Positions 56,795 through 64,000 of a stretch of DNA of 64,000 nucleotides are shown here, in pieces. The stretch is taken from assembly GCA_021741245.1 (NCBI GenBank), contig JAIOYF010000004.1:248001-312000 (forward strand), given 5' to 3'. Position 1 is the first letter of the stretch. Every line of letters begins with the position of its first letter. Source of the stretch: Paracoccaceae bacterium (GTDB lineage: Bacteria > Pseudomonadota > Alphaproteobacteria > Rhodobacterales > Rhodobacteraceae). The notes under the pieces were generated by a model. That model was not told where the DNA came from. It was given only the letters and a program-made list of their open reading frames with translations, and did not search any database. A program made the position numbers and the translations under genes.

Positions 56795-57688
56795 TTAGCC
56801 CGCGATAGAGGCCGCGTGAATGCTGTCGATGGCCTTCCCAAGAACCGCGTCAAACTCGGCATCCGACTGCTGGGCCGACAGCCCTTCGCTCAGCGCACGG
56901 CTAAAGCTGGCAATGATTCCACGGTTTTGCGCCAAAATGGCATTGGCCTCATCCCGGCTATAGCCGCCCGACAGGGCCACAACCTTCAAGACATTGGGGT
57001 GATTGACCAAGGGCGCGTAGAAATTGGCAACCGATGGCAGGGTCACTTTCAGCATGACTTGTGTTCCCACGGGCAGCGCATCAAGGTGCCGCAGGATTTC
57101 GGTCTGCAACAGGGCCTCCGCTTCGGCCTTGTCGGGGATCGAGATGGTGACCTCGGGTTCCAGAATGGGCATCAGCCCATGGGCGGCCACTTGCGCCCCG
57201 ATGGCGAATTGTTGCGCCACAAGCGCCGCCACCCCTTTGGCATTCGCGGCCCCAACGACAGAGCGCTCCTTGGTTCCAAAGATACCAGCCGCTTTCGCCC
57301 GATCCAACAAGGCATCAAGGCCCGGCATCGGCTTCATCAGCTGCACGCCGTCCGCCTCGGCCTCCAGCCCTTTGTCGATCTTGAGAAAGGGCACGACCTT
57401 GCGGGTGTTCCACAGGTAAGTCGCGGTCGGGATGCCGTCGATCTCCCGATCCATGGTTTGCTCGAACAAAATGGCGCCGATGACCTTATCCCCGGTAAAG
57501 GCGGGGGATTTGATGATACGCGCCCGCATGGCATGGATCAGGTCGAACATCTCGGCCTCGGATGAATAGGCGCTTTCCTCAACCCCATAAAGCCGCAGGG
57601 CCTTTGGCGTAGAGCCCCCGCTTTGATCCAGTGCCGCGATAAAGCCCTTGCCGTTGCGCATCTGTTGGGTCTGTTCGGCCACTGTCAT
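56795..57688 (-). CDS. Class I fructose-bisphosphate aldolase
   Basis: This 297-residue aldolase cleaves fructose 1,6-bisphosphate, using a Schiff-base lysine. It shows FIAALDQSGGSTPKALRLYGV, RARIIKSPAFTGDKVIGAILFEQTMDREIDG, FLKIDKGLEAEADGVQLMKPMPGLDALLDRAKAAGIFGTKERSVV, and LKVTLPSVANFYAPLV. ATG 57688 (MTVAEQTQQMRNGKG) is preferred over the open frame to 57778. It follows the pgk-SDR pair on the same strand, consistent with a glycolysis/gluconeogenesis unit. Confidence 0.93.
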   Translation of the reverse strand: MTVAEQTQQMRNGKGFIAALDQSGGSTPKALRLYGVEESAYSSEAEMFDLIHAMRARIIKSPAFTGDKVIGAILFEQTMDREIDGIPTATYLWNTRKVVPFLKIDKGLEAEADGVQLMKPMPGLDALLDRAKAAGIFGTKERSVVGAANAKGVAALVAQQFAIGAQVAAHGLMPILEPEVTISIPDKAEAEALLQTEILRHLDALPVGTQVMLKVTLPSVANFYAPLVNHPNVLKVVALSGGYSRDEANAILAQNRGIIASFSRALSEGLSAQQSDAEFDAVLGKAIDSIHAASIAG

Positions 57689-57831
57689 GTCATCTATCCC
57701 TTGCCTGAGAACCGGATTTTCGGGCCACGCCCGACCCTTGCCATTTGGATAGACGTTGCCCGGAAGGCCTGCAATCATGGTGGCGCTAACGGGGGCAGCT
57801 ATTTTTCAACAGCCGTTTTGCCAAGGCCAGC

Positions 57832-58650
57832 CTACCAGCGCCGTTTCAGGAATTGTCCCGTGAGCAGGGCTGTCAGGCGACGTGGGCTTAGCCGGGTCGC
57901 AAAGGTAAAAATCTTGTTCACCCAGCCAGTTACGACAACGCGGCGGCCCTTTTCCATCGCTTTCCAGCCTTGGGCGGCCACAGCATCAGCCGAGGGCAGC
58001 GGCAGAAGCCGTGTCAGCACCGTTGCCTTTTCGGCATTGTCGGCCTGAAAGAACCCCGTTTCGGTTGCGCCGGGGCAAAGGGCGGTCACAAACACTGCCG
58101 CCTCTGCGGCCTCCACGGCCACAGCTTCGGACAGGCTCAGAAGATAGGCCTTTGTCGCATGGTAGACGGCCATATTGGGGCCGGGCATGAACCCGGCGGC
58201 CGAGGCCACGTTCAAGATGCGCCCGCCGCCATTGGCCGCCATATGGGCCACGGCGCGCTTCATCAGAATCGTGGCGGCAATGACATTGACCATGATCGAC
58301 TCGGTTTCGCGGGGCCAGCCGTCTGGGTCGGAAAACGCCCCATTGCGACCAAGGCCCGCGTTGTTGACCAGAACCGCGATCCGACGGTCCTTGATCGCCT
58401 CTTGCCACAGGGCTTCGGCGGCCTCGGGGTCTGCCAGATCGGCGGTCATGCAGATGGTGGAGACGTAATAGGCACGGCGCAGGCTATCGGCATGGGCCTC
58501 CAGCCGGTCCGTGCGCCGCCCCGTCAGAATCACATTATAGCCCGCCTTGGCCGCCTCAACCGCCAAGGCCCGACCGATGCCATCCGATGCGCCGGTCACC
58601 AGCGCCCAATCTGCCTTTCGGAAATCATGCGCCAGTGCCGTATCTGTCAT
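57832..58650 (-). CDS. Short-chain dehydrogenase between pgk and fba
   Basis: This 272-residue SDR has [54 protein letters not shown] (Tyr-x-x-x-Lys) and [10 protein letters not shown]. It resembles the DltE/YqjQ-like classical SDRs and the substrate is unknown. The C-terminus carries extra basic residues after about 225. Its ATG overlaps the pgk stop (ATGA), so it is expressed with pgk. Confidence 0.87.
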   Translation of the reverse strand: MTDTALAHDFRKADWALVTGASDGIGRALAVEAAKAGYNVILTGRRTDRLEAHADSLRRAYYVSTICMTADLADPEAAEALWQEAIKDRRIAVLVNNAGLGRNGAFSDPDGWPRETESIMVNVIAATILMKRAVAHMAANGGGRILNVASAAGFMPGPNMAVYHATKAYLLSLSEAVAVEAAEAAVFVTALCPGATETGFFQADNAEKATVLTRLLPLPSADAVAAQGWKAMEKGRRVVVTGWVNKIFTFATRLSPRRLTALLTGQFLKRRW

Positions 58651-59837
58651 GCCATAAGCGCCGCCACGCCGGGCAATTCCTTGCCCTCCATCCACTCCAG
58701 AAAGGCGCCGCCTGCGGTTGAGATAAAGGTGAAATCCCCCGCAGCCCCCGCCTGATTAAGGGCCGCCACCGTATCGCCACCGCCCGCAACGGAAATCAGC
58801 GCGCCTTCGCGGGTCAGCATGGCCGCAGATTTCGCGGCCGCATTGGTGGCCGCGTCAAAGGGCGCGATCTCAAACGCGCCCAGCGGGCCATTCCAGATCA
58901 GGGTCTTGCTGCCCTCAAACACCCGAACGATGGCCGCCACAGTCATCGGCCCCGCATCAAGGATCATGGCATCCGCCGGGCAGTCGGTCGCCGCCACAAC
59001 ATCGGCATCCGCTCCGGCCTTGAATTCACGGGCAACCACAACATCGATGGGCAGATGGATGGTGCAGCCCGCCGCCTTTGCCTTGGCCAGAATATCCAGT
59101 GCGGTGGCCGACATATCGCGTTCGGCCAGCGATTTGCCGACTTCGATGCCTTGGGCCACCAGAAAGGTATTGGCCATGCCGCCGCCGATCACCAGATGAT
59201 CGACCTTTGTCACCAGATTGCCCAAAAGATCCAGCTTGGTCGAAACTTTTGCGCCGCCCACAACCGCCACCACAGGCCGCTCTGGCGTGCCAAGGGCCGC
59301 TTCCAGCGCGCGCAACTCCGCCTCCATCAACCGACCGGCGGCTGCTGGCAACAAATGCGCCAGCCCTTCGGTCGAGGCATGCGCGCGGTGCGCGGCGGAA
59401 AAGGCGTCATTGACGAAAACATCGCCCAGCTTGGCCATTTCGGCGGCAAGCGCGGGGTCATTCTTTTCCTCGCCCGGCTGAAAACGGGTGTTTTCCAAAA
59501 GCACAACCTCGCCCGGCTGTGCCTTGGCAATCGCCTCGGCGGCAGGGGCCCCGATGCAATCGGCGGCAAAGATCACCTTGCGGCCCAAACTGGCCTCAAC
59601 CGCAGTGGCGATGTGGCCAAGGCTCATCTCTGGCACGACCTTGCCCTTGGGGCGGTCGAAATGCGCCAAAAGGACAACCTGTCCTCCGCGTGCGATGATA
59701 TCCTCGACCGTGGGTCTGATCTTGTCGATGCGGGTCATGTCGGTGACCAAACCCGCCTCCATCGGCACGTTGATATCGACGCGGGTCAGCACGACCTTGC
59801 CTGCAAGACCGATGTCATCAAGTGTTTTCCAGCCCAT
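58647..59837 (-). CDS. pgk: Phosphoglycerate kinase
   Basis: This 396-residue enzyme interconverts 1,3-bisphosphoglycerate and ADP with 3-phosphoglycerate and ATP. It opens [28 protein letters not shown] (substrate Arg/Asp), then [69 protein letters not shown], and [42 protein letters not shown] 59837 has AGGAGGG upstream. It is divergent from the cyclophilin gene at 59974. Confidence 0.96.
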   Translation of the reverse strand: MGWKTLDDIGLAGKVVLTRVDINVPMEAGLVTDMTRIDKIRPTVEDIIARGGQVVLLAHFDRPKGKVVPEMSLGHIATAVEASLGRKVIFAADCIGAPAAEAIAKAQPGEVVLLENTRFQPGEEKNDPALAAEMAKLGDVFVNDAFSAAHRAHASTEGLAHLLPAAAGRLMEAELRALEAALGTPERPVVAVVGGAKVSTKLDLLGNLVTKVDHLVIGGGMANTFLVAQGIEVGKSLAERDMSATALDILAKAKAAGCTIHLPIDVVVAREFKAGADADVVAATDCPADAMILDAGPMTVAAIVRVFEGSKTLIWNGPLGAFEIAPFDAATNAAAKSAAMLTREGALISVAGGGDTVAALNQAGAAGDFTFISTAGGAFLEWMEGKELPGVAALMA

Positions 59838-59973
59838 CGAGCCCTCCTGTCTGTAATTCTGCACCCTCTTTCCGCCTGAATGGCGCATTCGTCAACCGAT
59901 CAGCGCACCTTTGCCCTTCCCCTTGGGCGCGTGCGACATTAGGTTCTCGCCAGACAAAAAAGGAGCCCACCCC

Positions 59974-60483
59974 ATGGCCGAGATCAAAGACCCCGAAAAC
60001 ACGATCATCATGACATTGAAAGATGGCGAAGTCGTGATCGAACTGCTGCCAGACGTTGCCCCAAAGCATGCCGAGCGGATGAAAGAGCTGGCCCGCGCGA
60101 AAGCCTATGACAATGTCTGCTTTCACCGCGTGATCGACGGGTTCATGGCCCAGACGGGTGACGTCCAGAATGGTGATATGGAAGACGGCTTCAACCTGCG
60201 CCGCGCAGGCACGGGCGGTTCCGATCTGCCAGACCTTCCGGCCGAGTTTTCAAAGCTGCCGCATGACCGTGGCACCTTGGGGGCGGCCCGGTCGCAAAGC
60301 CCCAATTCGGCCAACAGCCAGTTCTTCATCAACTTTGGCGACAACCATTTCCTCAACGGCCAATACACCGTTTATGGCCGCGTGATTGCCGGGATGGAAT
60401 TTGTCGACAAGATCGTGCGCGGCGAGCCGCCGACCAACCCTGACCGCATGATCACCGTCCGGGTGGCCGCAGATGTCGCTTGA
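59974..60483 (+). CDS. Cytoplasmic peptidyl-prolyl cis-trans isomerase (cyclophilin)
   Basis: This 169-residue cyclophilin catalyses prolyl isomerisation. The blocks VCFHRVIDGFMAQTGDVQNG, LPHDRGTLGAARSQSPNSANSQFFINFGDNHFLNGQYTVYGRVIAGM show the catalytic Arg and the FFxNF-like substrate floor. It lacks a signal peptide. ATG 59974 follows AGGAG. Its 3' end overlaps the next cyclophilin gene by 11 bases, in a different frame. Confidence 0.95.
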   Translation: MAEIKDPENTIIMTLKDGEVVIELLPDVAPKHAERMKELARAKAYDNVCFHRVIDGFMAQTGDVQNGDMEDGFNLRRAGTGGSDLPDLPAEFSKLPHDRGTLGAARSQSPNSANSQFFINFGDNHFLNGQYTVYGRVIAGMEFVDKIVRGEPPTNPDRMITVRVAADVA

Positions 60484-61081
60484 TCGGTTCATCGCCAGCG
60501 GGGTTTTCGTGGCCGGATTGGCGATTTTGGGCGGCTATGCCCTCTCGACCACCGCAACCCCGGTGCAGGCGCAAGAAGATGGCCCCGGGCCGAATCTGAT
60601 CATTGACGTGTCGGGCTCGACCACGGGTCAGATCGTCATTGACCTTTTGTCAGATGTGGCCCCCAAACATGCGGCCCAGATCGCCGAGCTTGCCAAGGGC
60701 GGCGAATATGATGGGGTGGTGTTTCACCGCGTGATCGACGGTTTCATGGCGCAGACGGGCGATGTCCAGTTCGGCAAGACGGGTGGCGACACCTCGATGG
60801 CCGGGATGGGCGGATCGGCGCTGCCGGATCTTCCGGCCGAGTTTTCCTCTGTCAGCTTTGAGCGCGGAATCGTCGGCATGGCGCGCAGCCAGAACCCCGA
60901 CAGCGCCAACAGCCAGTTCTTCATCATGTTCGCCCCGGCCCCGCACCTTGACGGAGATTACACCGTCGTGGGTCGGGTGATCTCGGGCATGGACGTGGTC
61001 GACGCCATCAAAAAAGGCGAGGGTGGCAATGGCGAAGTGTCAGACCCCGACATGATGGCCAAGGTCACCGTGCAGGACTAA
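60473..61081 (+). CDS. Periplasmic peptidyl-prolyl cis-trans isomerase (cyclophilin)
   Basis: This 202-residue cyclophilin is homologous to its upstream neighbour but has an N-terminal hydrophobic leader (ASGVFVAGLAILGGYALSTTATPVQA) that should send it to the periplasm. The core repeats the blocks VVFHRVIDGFMAQTGDVQFG, RGIVGMARSQNPDSANSQFFIMFAPAPHLDGDYTVVGRVISGMDVV. It is the second gene of a tandem pair with coupled translation, closed by a strong terminator. Confidence 0.94.
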   Translation: MSLDRFIASGVFVAGLAILGGYALSTTATPVQAQEDGPGPNLIIDVSGSTTGQIVIDLLSDVAPKHAAQIAELAKGGEYDGVVFHRVIDGFMAQTGDVQFGKTGGDTSMAGMGGSALPDLPAEFSSVSFERGIVGMARSQNPDSANSQFFIMFAPAPHLDGDYTVVGRVISGMDVVDAIKKGEGGNGEVSDPDMMAKVTVQD

Positions 61082-61085
61082 CGAA

Positions 61086-61111
61086 AAAAGGCCCCCGCTT
61101 CGGGGCCTTTT
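61086..61111 (+). terminator. Terminator of the cyclophilin operon
   Basis: AAAAGGCCCC pairs with GGGGCCTTTT around a 6-base loop, with the T-run on the plus strand. It begins 5 bases after the stop codon. Confidence 0.92.
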
Positions 61112-61337
61112 CCTTTGGTGCGGCCCCTAGCCGGTGAGGTGCGATTTGCTTTGCCCGTCTTCTCCGAGCCCTCTTCGCCTAATGCCATCCAGCAGCATTT
61201 AGCATGGGCAGAAAATCCAGCGTGTAACGATCGGCCCGAAGCCGACCTTTAGGTGGTTCATTTCAAACGTCCGCTTTGCGCCTCGAGTCGGAAGTATCAC
61301 AGCTATCGCTTTAATCCTGAAATGCTGCCGCTTATTG

Positions 61338-61505
61338 CTACTTCTTGACCGGGGCTCCTTCTTTCGGGTTGTCGCCCCCCCGTTTGGGCCCACTCTGCGG
61401 TGTGGTCGAAAGGTGTTCTACGTGCTCGTGCGTGAAGTCCTGAGTGGGCGTTGCAATGCGAGTGGCGCCAGAGCCGGATGCCGGTTTGGAAGGGTCTTTT
61501 GCCAT
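61338..61505 (-). CDS. Small hydrophilic protein, unknown function
   Basis: This 55-residue frame starts MAKDPSKPASGSG and ends PKEGAPVKK. A strong ribosome site AAGGAGAG lies in front of ATG 61505, which is the best evidence that it is real. The product is rich in Lys, Pro, Ser and Thr, with no hydrophobic segment, and is probably disordered. I recognise no family. The open frame extends to 61571 but the ribosome site marks 61505. The GC content here is lower than in neighbouring genes. Confidence 0.5.
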   Translation of the reverse strand: MAKDPSKPASGSGATRIATPTQDFTHEHVEHLSTTPQSGPKRGGDNPKEGAPVKK

Positions 61506-62236
61506 AGGAACTCTCTCCTTTTTGGATAAGTGAAACAACGAAATGTCAATCGAATGATGCGCTTGGATCAAATCCAGTCTTTGGATCGTTGAACATTATC
61601 CAAATTTGAAAAGTTAATCAATCGCTTCCCCCACAGTCCCAATGGTGCGGGCAGTTTGACGCGAAGGTCGCCAAATCATGCTAGCTAGTTAGGCATTTTC
61701 CGCACGGAGTGGTGTCTGCGGTCGCGCCAATGGCTGGAACTGGGCGGATCGGGCCGCGAAGCCGAAGTGTCCTTGCCCGGCAGCGTCGAATCTCCGCTTC
61801 AGACAAACTTCAGCGCGTGTTCGCATCTGCGGCTAATGACCTGAATCCGCCCATTCTGTTGACGCCAATCTGGTCGTGTCCTGTTTTTCGCGCTTTTAGC
61901 GAACGGCAACAAAGTCCGCAAAGCAGTCACAGGATAGAAAACGACTGCGCTTCACTTGTCACCTTGGCCGGGCATCTTTGCCGCATCCGTCTTCGATGGG
62001 CCAGCGACAGATCAAATCCCTTTCCCTGCCGATACGCGTCCTCATCACCCCGCACAAAATCGTCTGCACGGCCTGTGTACAGGGGGTGTATGGATGTCAC
62101 CCTGTCAAATCCCACGCCATTTGCCCCCCACGATTTTCCGAAATCCGGCGCGAAAGGCGGGCAGGGCGCAAGGCTGCCCCTTGCTTTCCCCGCGCCCCAA
62201 CACGAAAGTCCCGCCGTTGGAACCGGAGGCTGGATG
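61506..62236. other. 731-base intergenic region with no convincing gene
   Basis: The region between the small ORF and the cystathionine lyase gene shows no ORF with plausible codon use. A long open frame from 61709 runs into the lyase but its first 175 codons are Arg/Ser/Pro-rich and unlike a protein. The base composition is mixed, with AT-rich start (61590-61620) and patchy repeats such as CTAGCTAG at 61681. It may contain decayed sequence or a promoter. The downstream end carries the GGAGG ribosome site of the next gene. Confidence 0.55.
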
Positions 62237-63340
62237 ATGGACAAGGATATGGGTGCGCGGATTGCAGGGCTGCTGCATCATCGCAATGCGGGGCTGGAAA
62301 AGGGCGATCCGGTGGCGCTGCCGCTGACAACCGCCACCAGCTACCATTTGCCATCGGTGCAGGGCGCGCGGCATATCTATGGCCGCAATGGCACGCCCAC
62401 ATGGGACGCGGTCGAGGCGCAGCTTGCCTTGCTGGAGGAGGCCGAGGTGGTCAGTTTTCCCACCGGCATGGCGGCGATTGCGGCGGGATTGTTTGCCACC
62501 TTGAAAGCGGGCGATACGGTCATCCTGCCCTCAGACGGCTATTATGTGACGCGGGTCCTCAGCGATGGGTTCCTTGCCCCCTTGGGCGTCACGGTGGTGC
62601 AGATCCCGACCCTGTCGTTCGCGACGGCGGATTTCACTGGTGCCGCAGTGGTTTACATCGAGACCCCGTCAAACCCTGGTCTGGATGTGATCGACATCGC
62701 CGATGTGGTGGCCCGCGCCCATGCAGCGGGGGCGAAAGTGATTGTGGACAACACCACAATGACGCCGCTGTTGCAGCGCCCCTTGGATTTGGGGGCCGAT
62801 CTTGTAGTGGCGGCAGACACCAAGGCGCCAGGCGGGCATTCGGACGCGCTCTTTGGCCATGTGGCGGGGCGCGATACGGCCCTGATGGCCCGCGTGCGCG
62901 ATTGGCGGCGGCTGTCTGGGGCGGTGCCGGGGGCGATGGAGGCGTGGTTGATCCACCGCGGGCTGGAGACGCTGGAGGTGCGGCTGGAACGGATGTGCCG
63001 CAGTGCCGACCTGATCGCCAAACGGTTGGCCGATCATCCTGCTGTTCGATCCGTGCGCTATCCGGGCCTGCCGGATGATCCGTCGCATGCTTTGGCCAAA
63101 CGTCAGATGGCGGGTTTTGGGTTCTTGATCGGTATCACTCTGGCGGATGCCACACAGGCCGAAGCGTTTCTGGAACGCTGCCCCTATATGGTCCGCTCCA
63201 CCAGTTTTGGCGGCACCCATACTTCCGGCGAACGCCGCGCCCGCTGGGGCGATGCGGTGCCAGAGGGCTTTATCCGCCTGTCGATCGGGGTGGAACCTAC
63301 GGAAACCCTGTGGGCCGCCATGGATGCAGCACTCAGGTAG
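62237..63340 (+). CDS. Cystathionine gamma-lyase-like PLP enzyme (Cys/Met metabolism family)
   Basis: This enzyme of 367 residues belongs to the trans-sulfuration fold type I family. Blocks are TATSYHLPSVQGARHIYGRNGTPTWDAVEAQLALLEEAEVVSFPTGMAAIAAGL, VDNTTMTPLLQRPLDLGADLVVAADTKAPGGHSDALFGHVAG (PLP Lys in DTKAPGGHSD) and MVRSTSFGGTHTSGERRARWG. It would release cysteine or split cystathionine. The two in-frame starts ATG 62234 and 62237 share GGAGG; the latter has the better spacing. It converges with the SDR at 63348. Confidence 0.88.
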   Translation: MDKDMGARIAGLLHHRNAGLEKGDPVALPLTTATSYHLPSVQGARHIYGRNGTPTWDAVEAQLALLEEAEVVSFPTGMAAIAAGLFATLKAGDTVILPSDGYYVTRVLSDGFLAPLGVTVVQIPTLSFATADFTGAAVVYIETPSNPGLDVIDIADVVARAHAAGAKVIVDNTTMTPLLQRPLDLGADLVVAADTKAPGGHSDALFGHVAGRDTALMARVRDWRRLSGAVPGAMEAWLIHRGLETLEVRLERMCRSADLIAKRLADHPAVRSVRYPGLPDDPSHALAKRQMAGFGFLIGITLADATQAEAFLERCPYMVRSTSFGGTHTSGERRARWGDAVPEGFIRLSIGVEPTETLWAAMDAALR

Positions 63341-63347
63341 CGCCGTT

Positions 63348-64000
63348 TCAGATCAGGTCGCACAGGCGGGCCGCCTCGGCCCGCGTATCGGTCAGCTTGC
63401 CACGATCCTCGCCGGGGTAAAACCGGGCGCGCACGGCAGTCGCCATCGGGGCAGGGGTTTCCAGAAGAACCCTTGGCCCGATCTTGGCGCTTTCTTCTTG
63501 CCAGCTTCGCACAAGCGCAATCTGCGCCGCCTTTGTCGCACCATAAGCGGCCGAGAACTTGTGGCCCGGCAAAGGATCGTCAAAGAACATCGCCGTGCCC
63601 GTTTGGGCGCGCAACAGCGGCTCCACATAGCCAATCAACATCGACGCCGCGCGCAGGTTGACGGCGATGGATTTATCAAGGTCCTTCATGTCAACAGACC
63701 CCGCCGGGGCAAGGGCTGTGGCATGAATGGCGGTATGCGCCCAGAAACCGACACCGCCCCAGCGATCATGGATCGACCGGCACAGGTGCTGCATCGCACC
63801 TTCGTTTGTGACATCCATCGGCGCAAGGGTCAGACCGCCGCTGCCAGGCAGCTTCAGCGCCTTTATGCGGTCATCCAGCTCTTCCAGGGCACCAACAGTG
63901 CGGGCCACGGCCACGACATGCCAACCGCGCGTGGCAAGTTGTTCGGTCATCGCGGCCCCAAGGCCACGCGAGGCACCAGTGATCAGGGCGATCTTGTCTG
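63348..64000 (-). CDS. Short-chain dehydrogenase, N-terminal end beyond the window
   Basis: This SDR is cut at the right edge. Reading back from the edge, the frame continues as DKIALITGASRGLGAA before the internal Met at 63950 (MTEQLATRGWHVVAVART), so the start lies outside. Visible parts are the TGASRGLG cofactor loop, the NxxA-like IHATALAPAG region, and AAYGATKAAQIALV (Tyr-x-x-x-Lys). It resembles YciK-type oxidoreductases. Its substrate is unknown. Confidence 0.85.
   Translation of the reverse strand, partial: DKIALITGASRGLGAAMTEQLATRGWHVVAVARTVGALEELDDRIKALKLPGSGGLTLAPMDVTNEGAMQHLCRSIHDRWGGVGFWAHTAIHATALAPAGSVDMKDLDKSIAVNLRAASMLIGYVEPLLRAQTGTAMFFDDPLPGHKFSAAYGATKAAQIALVRSWQEESAKIGPRVLLETPAPMATAVRARFYPGEDRGKLTDTRAEAARLCDLI

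Noticed and set aside
61199-61393. Minus-strand open frame of 64 codons downstream of the cyclophilin terminator
   Set aside because: No ribosome binding site, poor composition and no motif; it overlaps the small ORF at 61338 in another frame and is probably non-coding.

Overview
The window is high-GC, gene-dense chromosomal DNA of an alphaproteobacterium, most likely a Rhodobacterales (Paracoccaceae/Roseobacter-type) member. The reasons are the protein style throughout, an E1-beta subunit of pyruvate dehydrogenase carrying its own lipoyl domain, the full C-P lyase cluster with alphaproteobacterial accessory genes, and serine-cycle genes next to a RamB/ScfR-type regulator. No rRNA, tRNA, CRISPR array, prophage or intact insertion sequence was seen. 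Both window edges cut genes: kynA on the left and a short-chain dehydrogenase on the right.

Layout. 1-2.6 kb: tryptophan/kynurenine catabolism (kynU, a GNAT acetyltransferase, kynA), all on the minus strand. 2.8-6.4 kb: a small membrane methyltransferase-like gene and the proton-pumping transhydrogenase pntAB. 6.5-20.4 kb: a phosphonate utilisation island. It holds phnM, a 2H-phosphoesterase, the C-P lyase operon phnGHIJKLN, the regulator phnF, a second diverged phnM, a left-handed-beta-helix acetyltransferase, and the transporter phnCDEE. 20.4-30.9 kb: a GntR regulator divergent from a carbohydrate operon (dehydrogenase, ribose-type ABC transporter, two SDRs, UxaA-type dehydratase, FAH hydrolase, lactonase) that matches an oxidative, non-phosphorylating L-fucose-like route. 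31.2-40.3 kb: a chemotaxis cluster (STAS protein, cheY, cheA, cheW, cheR, a second receiver, an unknown protein, then cheD, cheB and a large MCP on the other strand). 40.4-43.8 kb: glutaryl-CoA dehydrogenase with a divergent LysR regulator, and a RES/Xre toxin-antitoxin pair. 43.9-49.7 kb: serine-cycle genes sga-mcl-mtkA-mtkB with a divergent ScfR/RamB-like regulator. 49.8-64 kb: housekeeping and metabolism (MhqO/MhqD-like pair, cysE, pdhABC, ftsB-like gene, fba, SDR, pgk, two cyclophilins, a small ORF, cystathionine gamma-lyase-like enzyme, SDR).

How it works together. The phosphonate genes are tightly coupled by 1- or 4-base overlaps. Two 7-4-7 Pho-box-like sites with the same sequence pattern precede phnG and phnC, and a palindrome between the first box and phnG is a likely PhnF operator, so phosphate starvation and a local effector probably control uptake and C-P cleavage together. 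The serine-cycle block makes glycine/glyoxylate and acetyl-CoA from malate and probably supports C1 or C2 assimilation with genes elsewhere. PDH, Fba and Pgk are central carbon genes.

The least explained items are the accessory phosphonate enzymes (2H-phosphoesterase, LbH acetyltransferase, second PhnM, long PhnE), a palindromic element that appears to have been inserted into the end of phnJ and to have rewritten its C-terminus, and the unassigned 126-residue chemotaxis gene.
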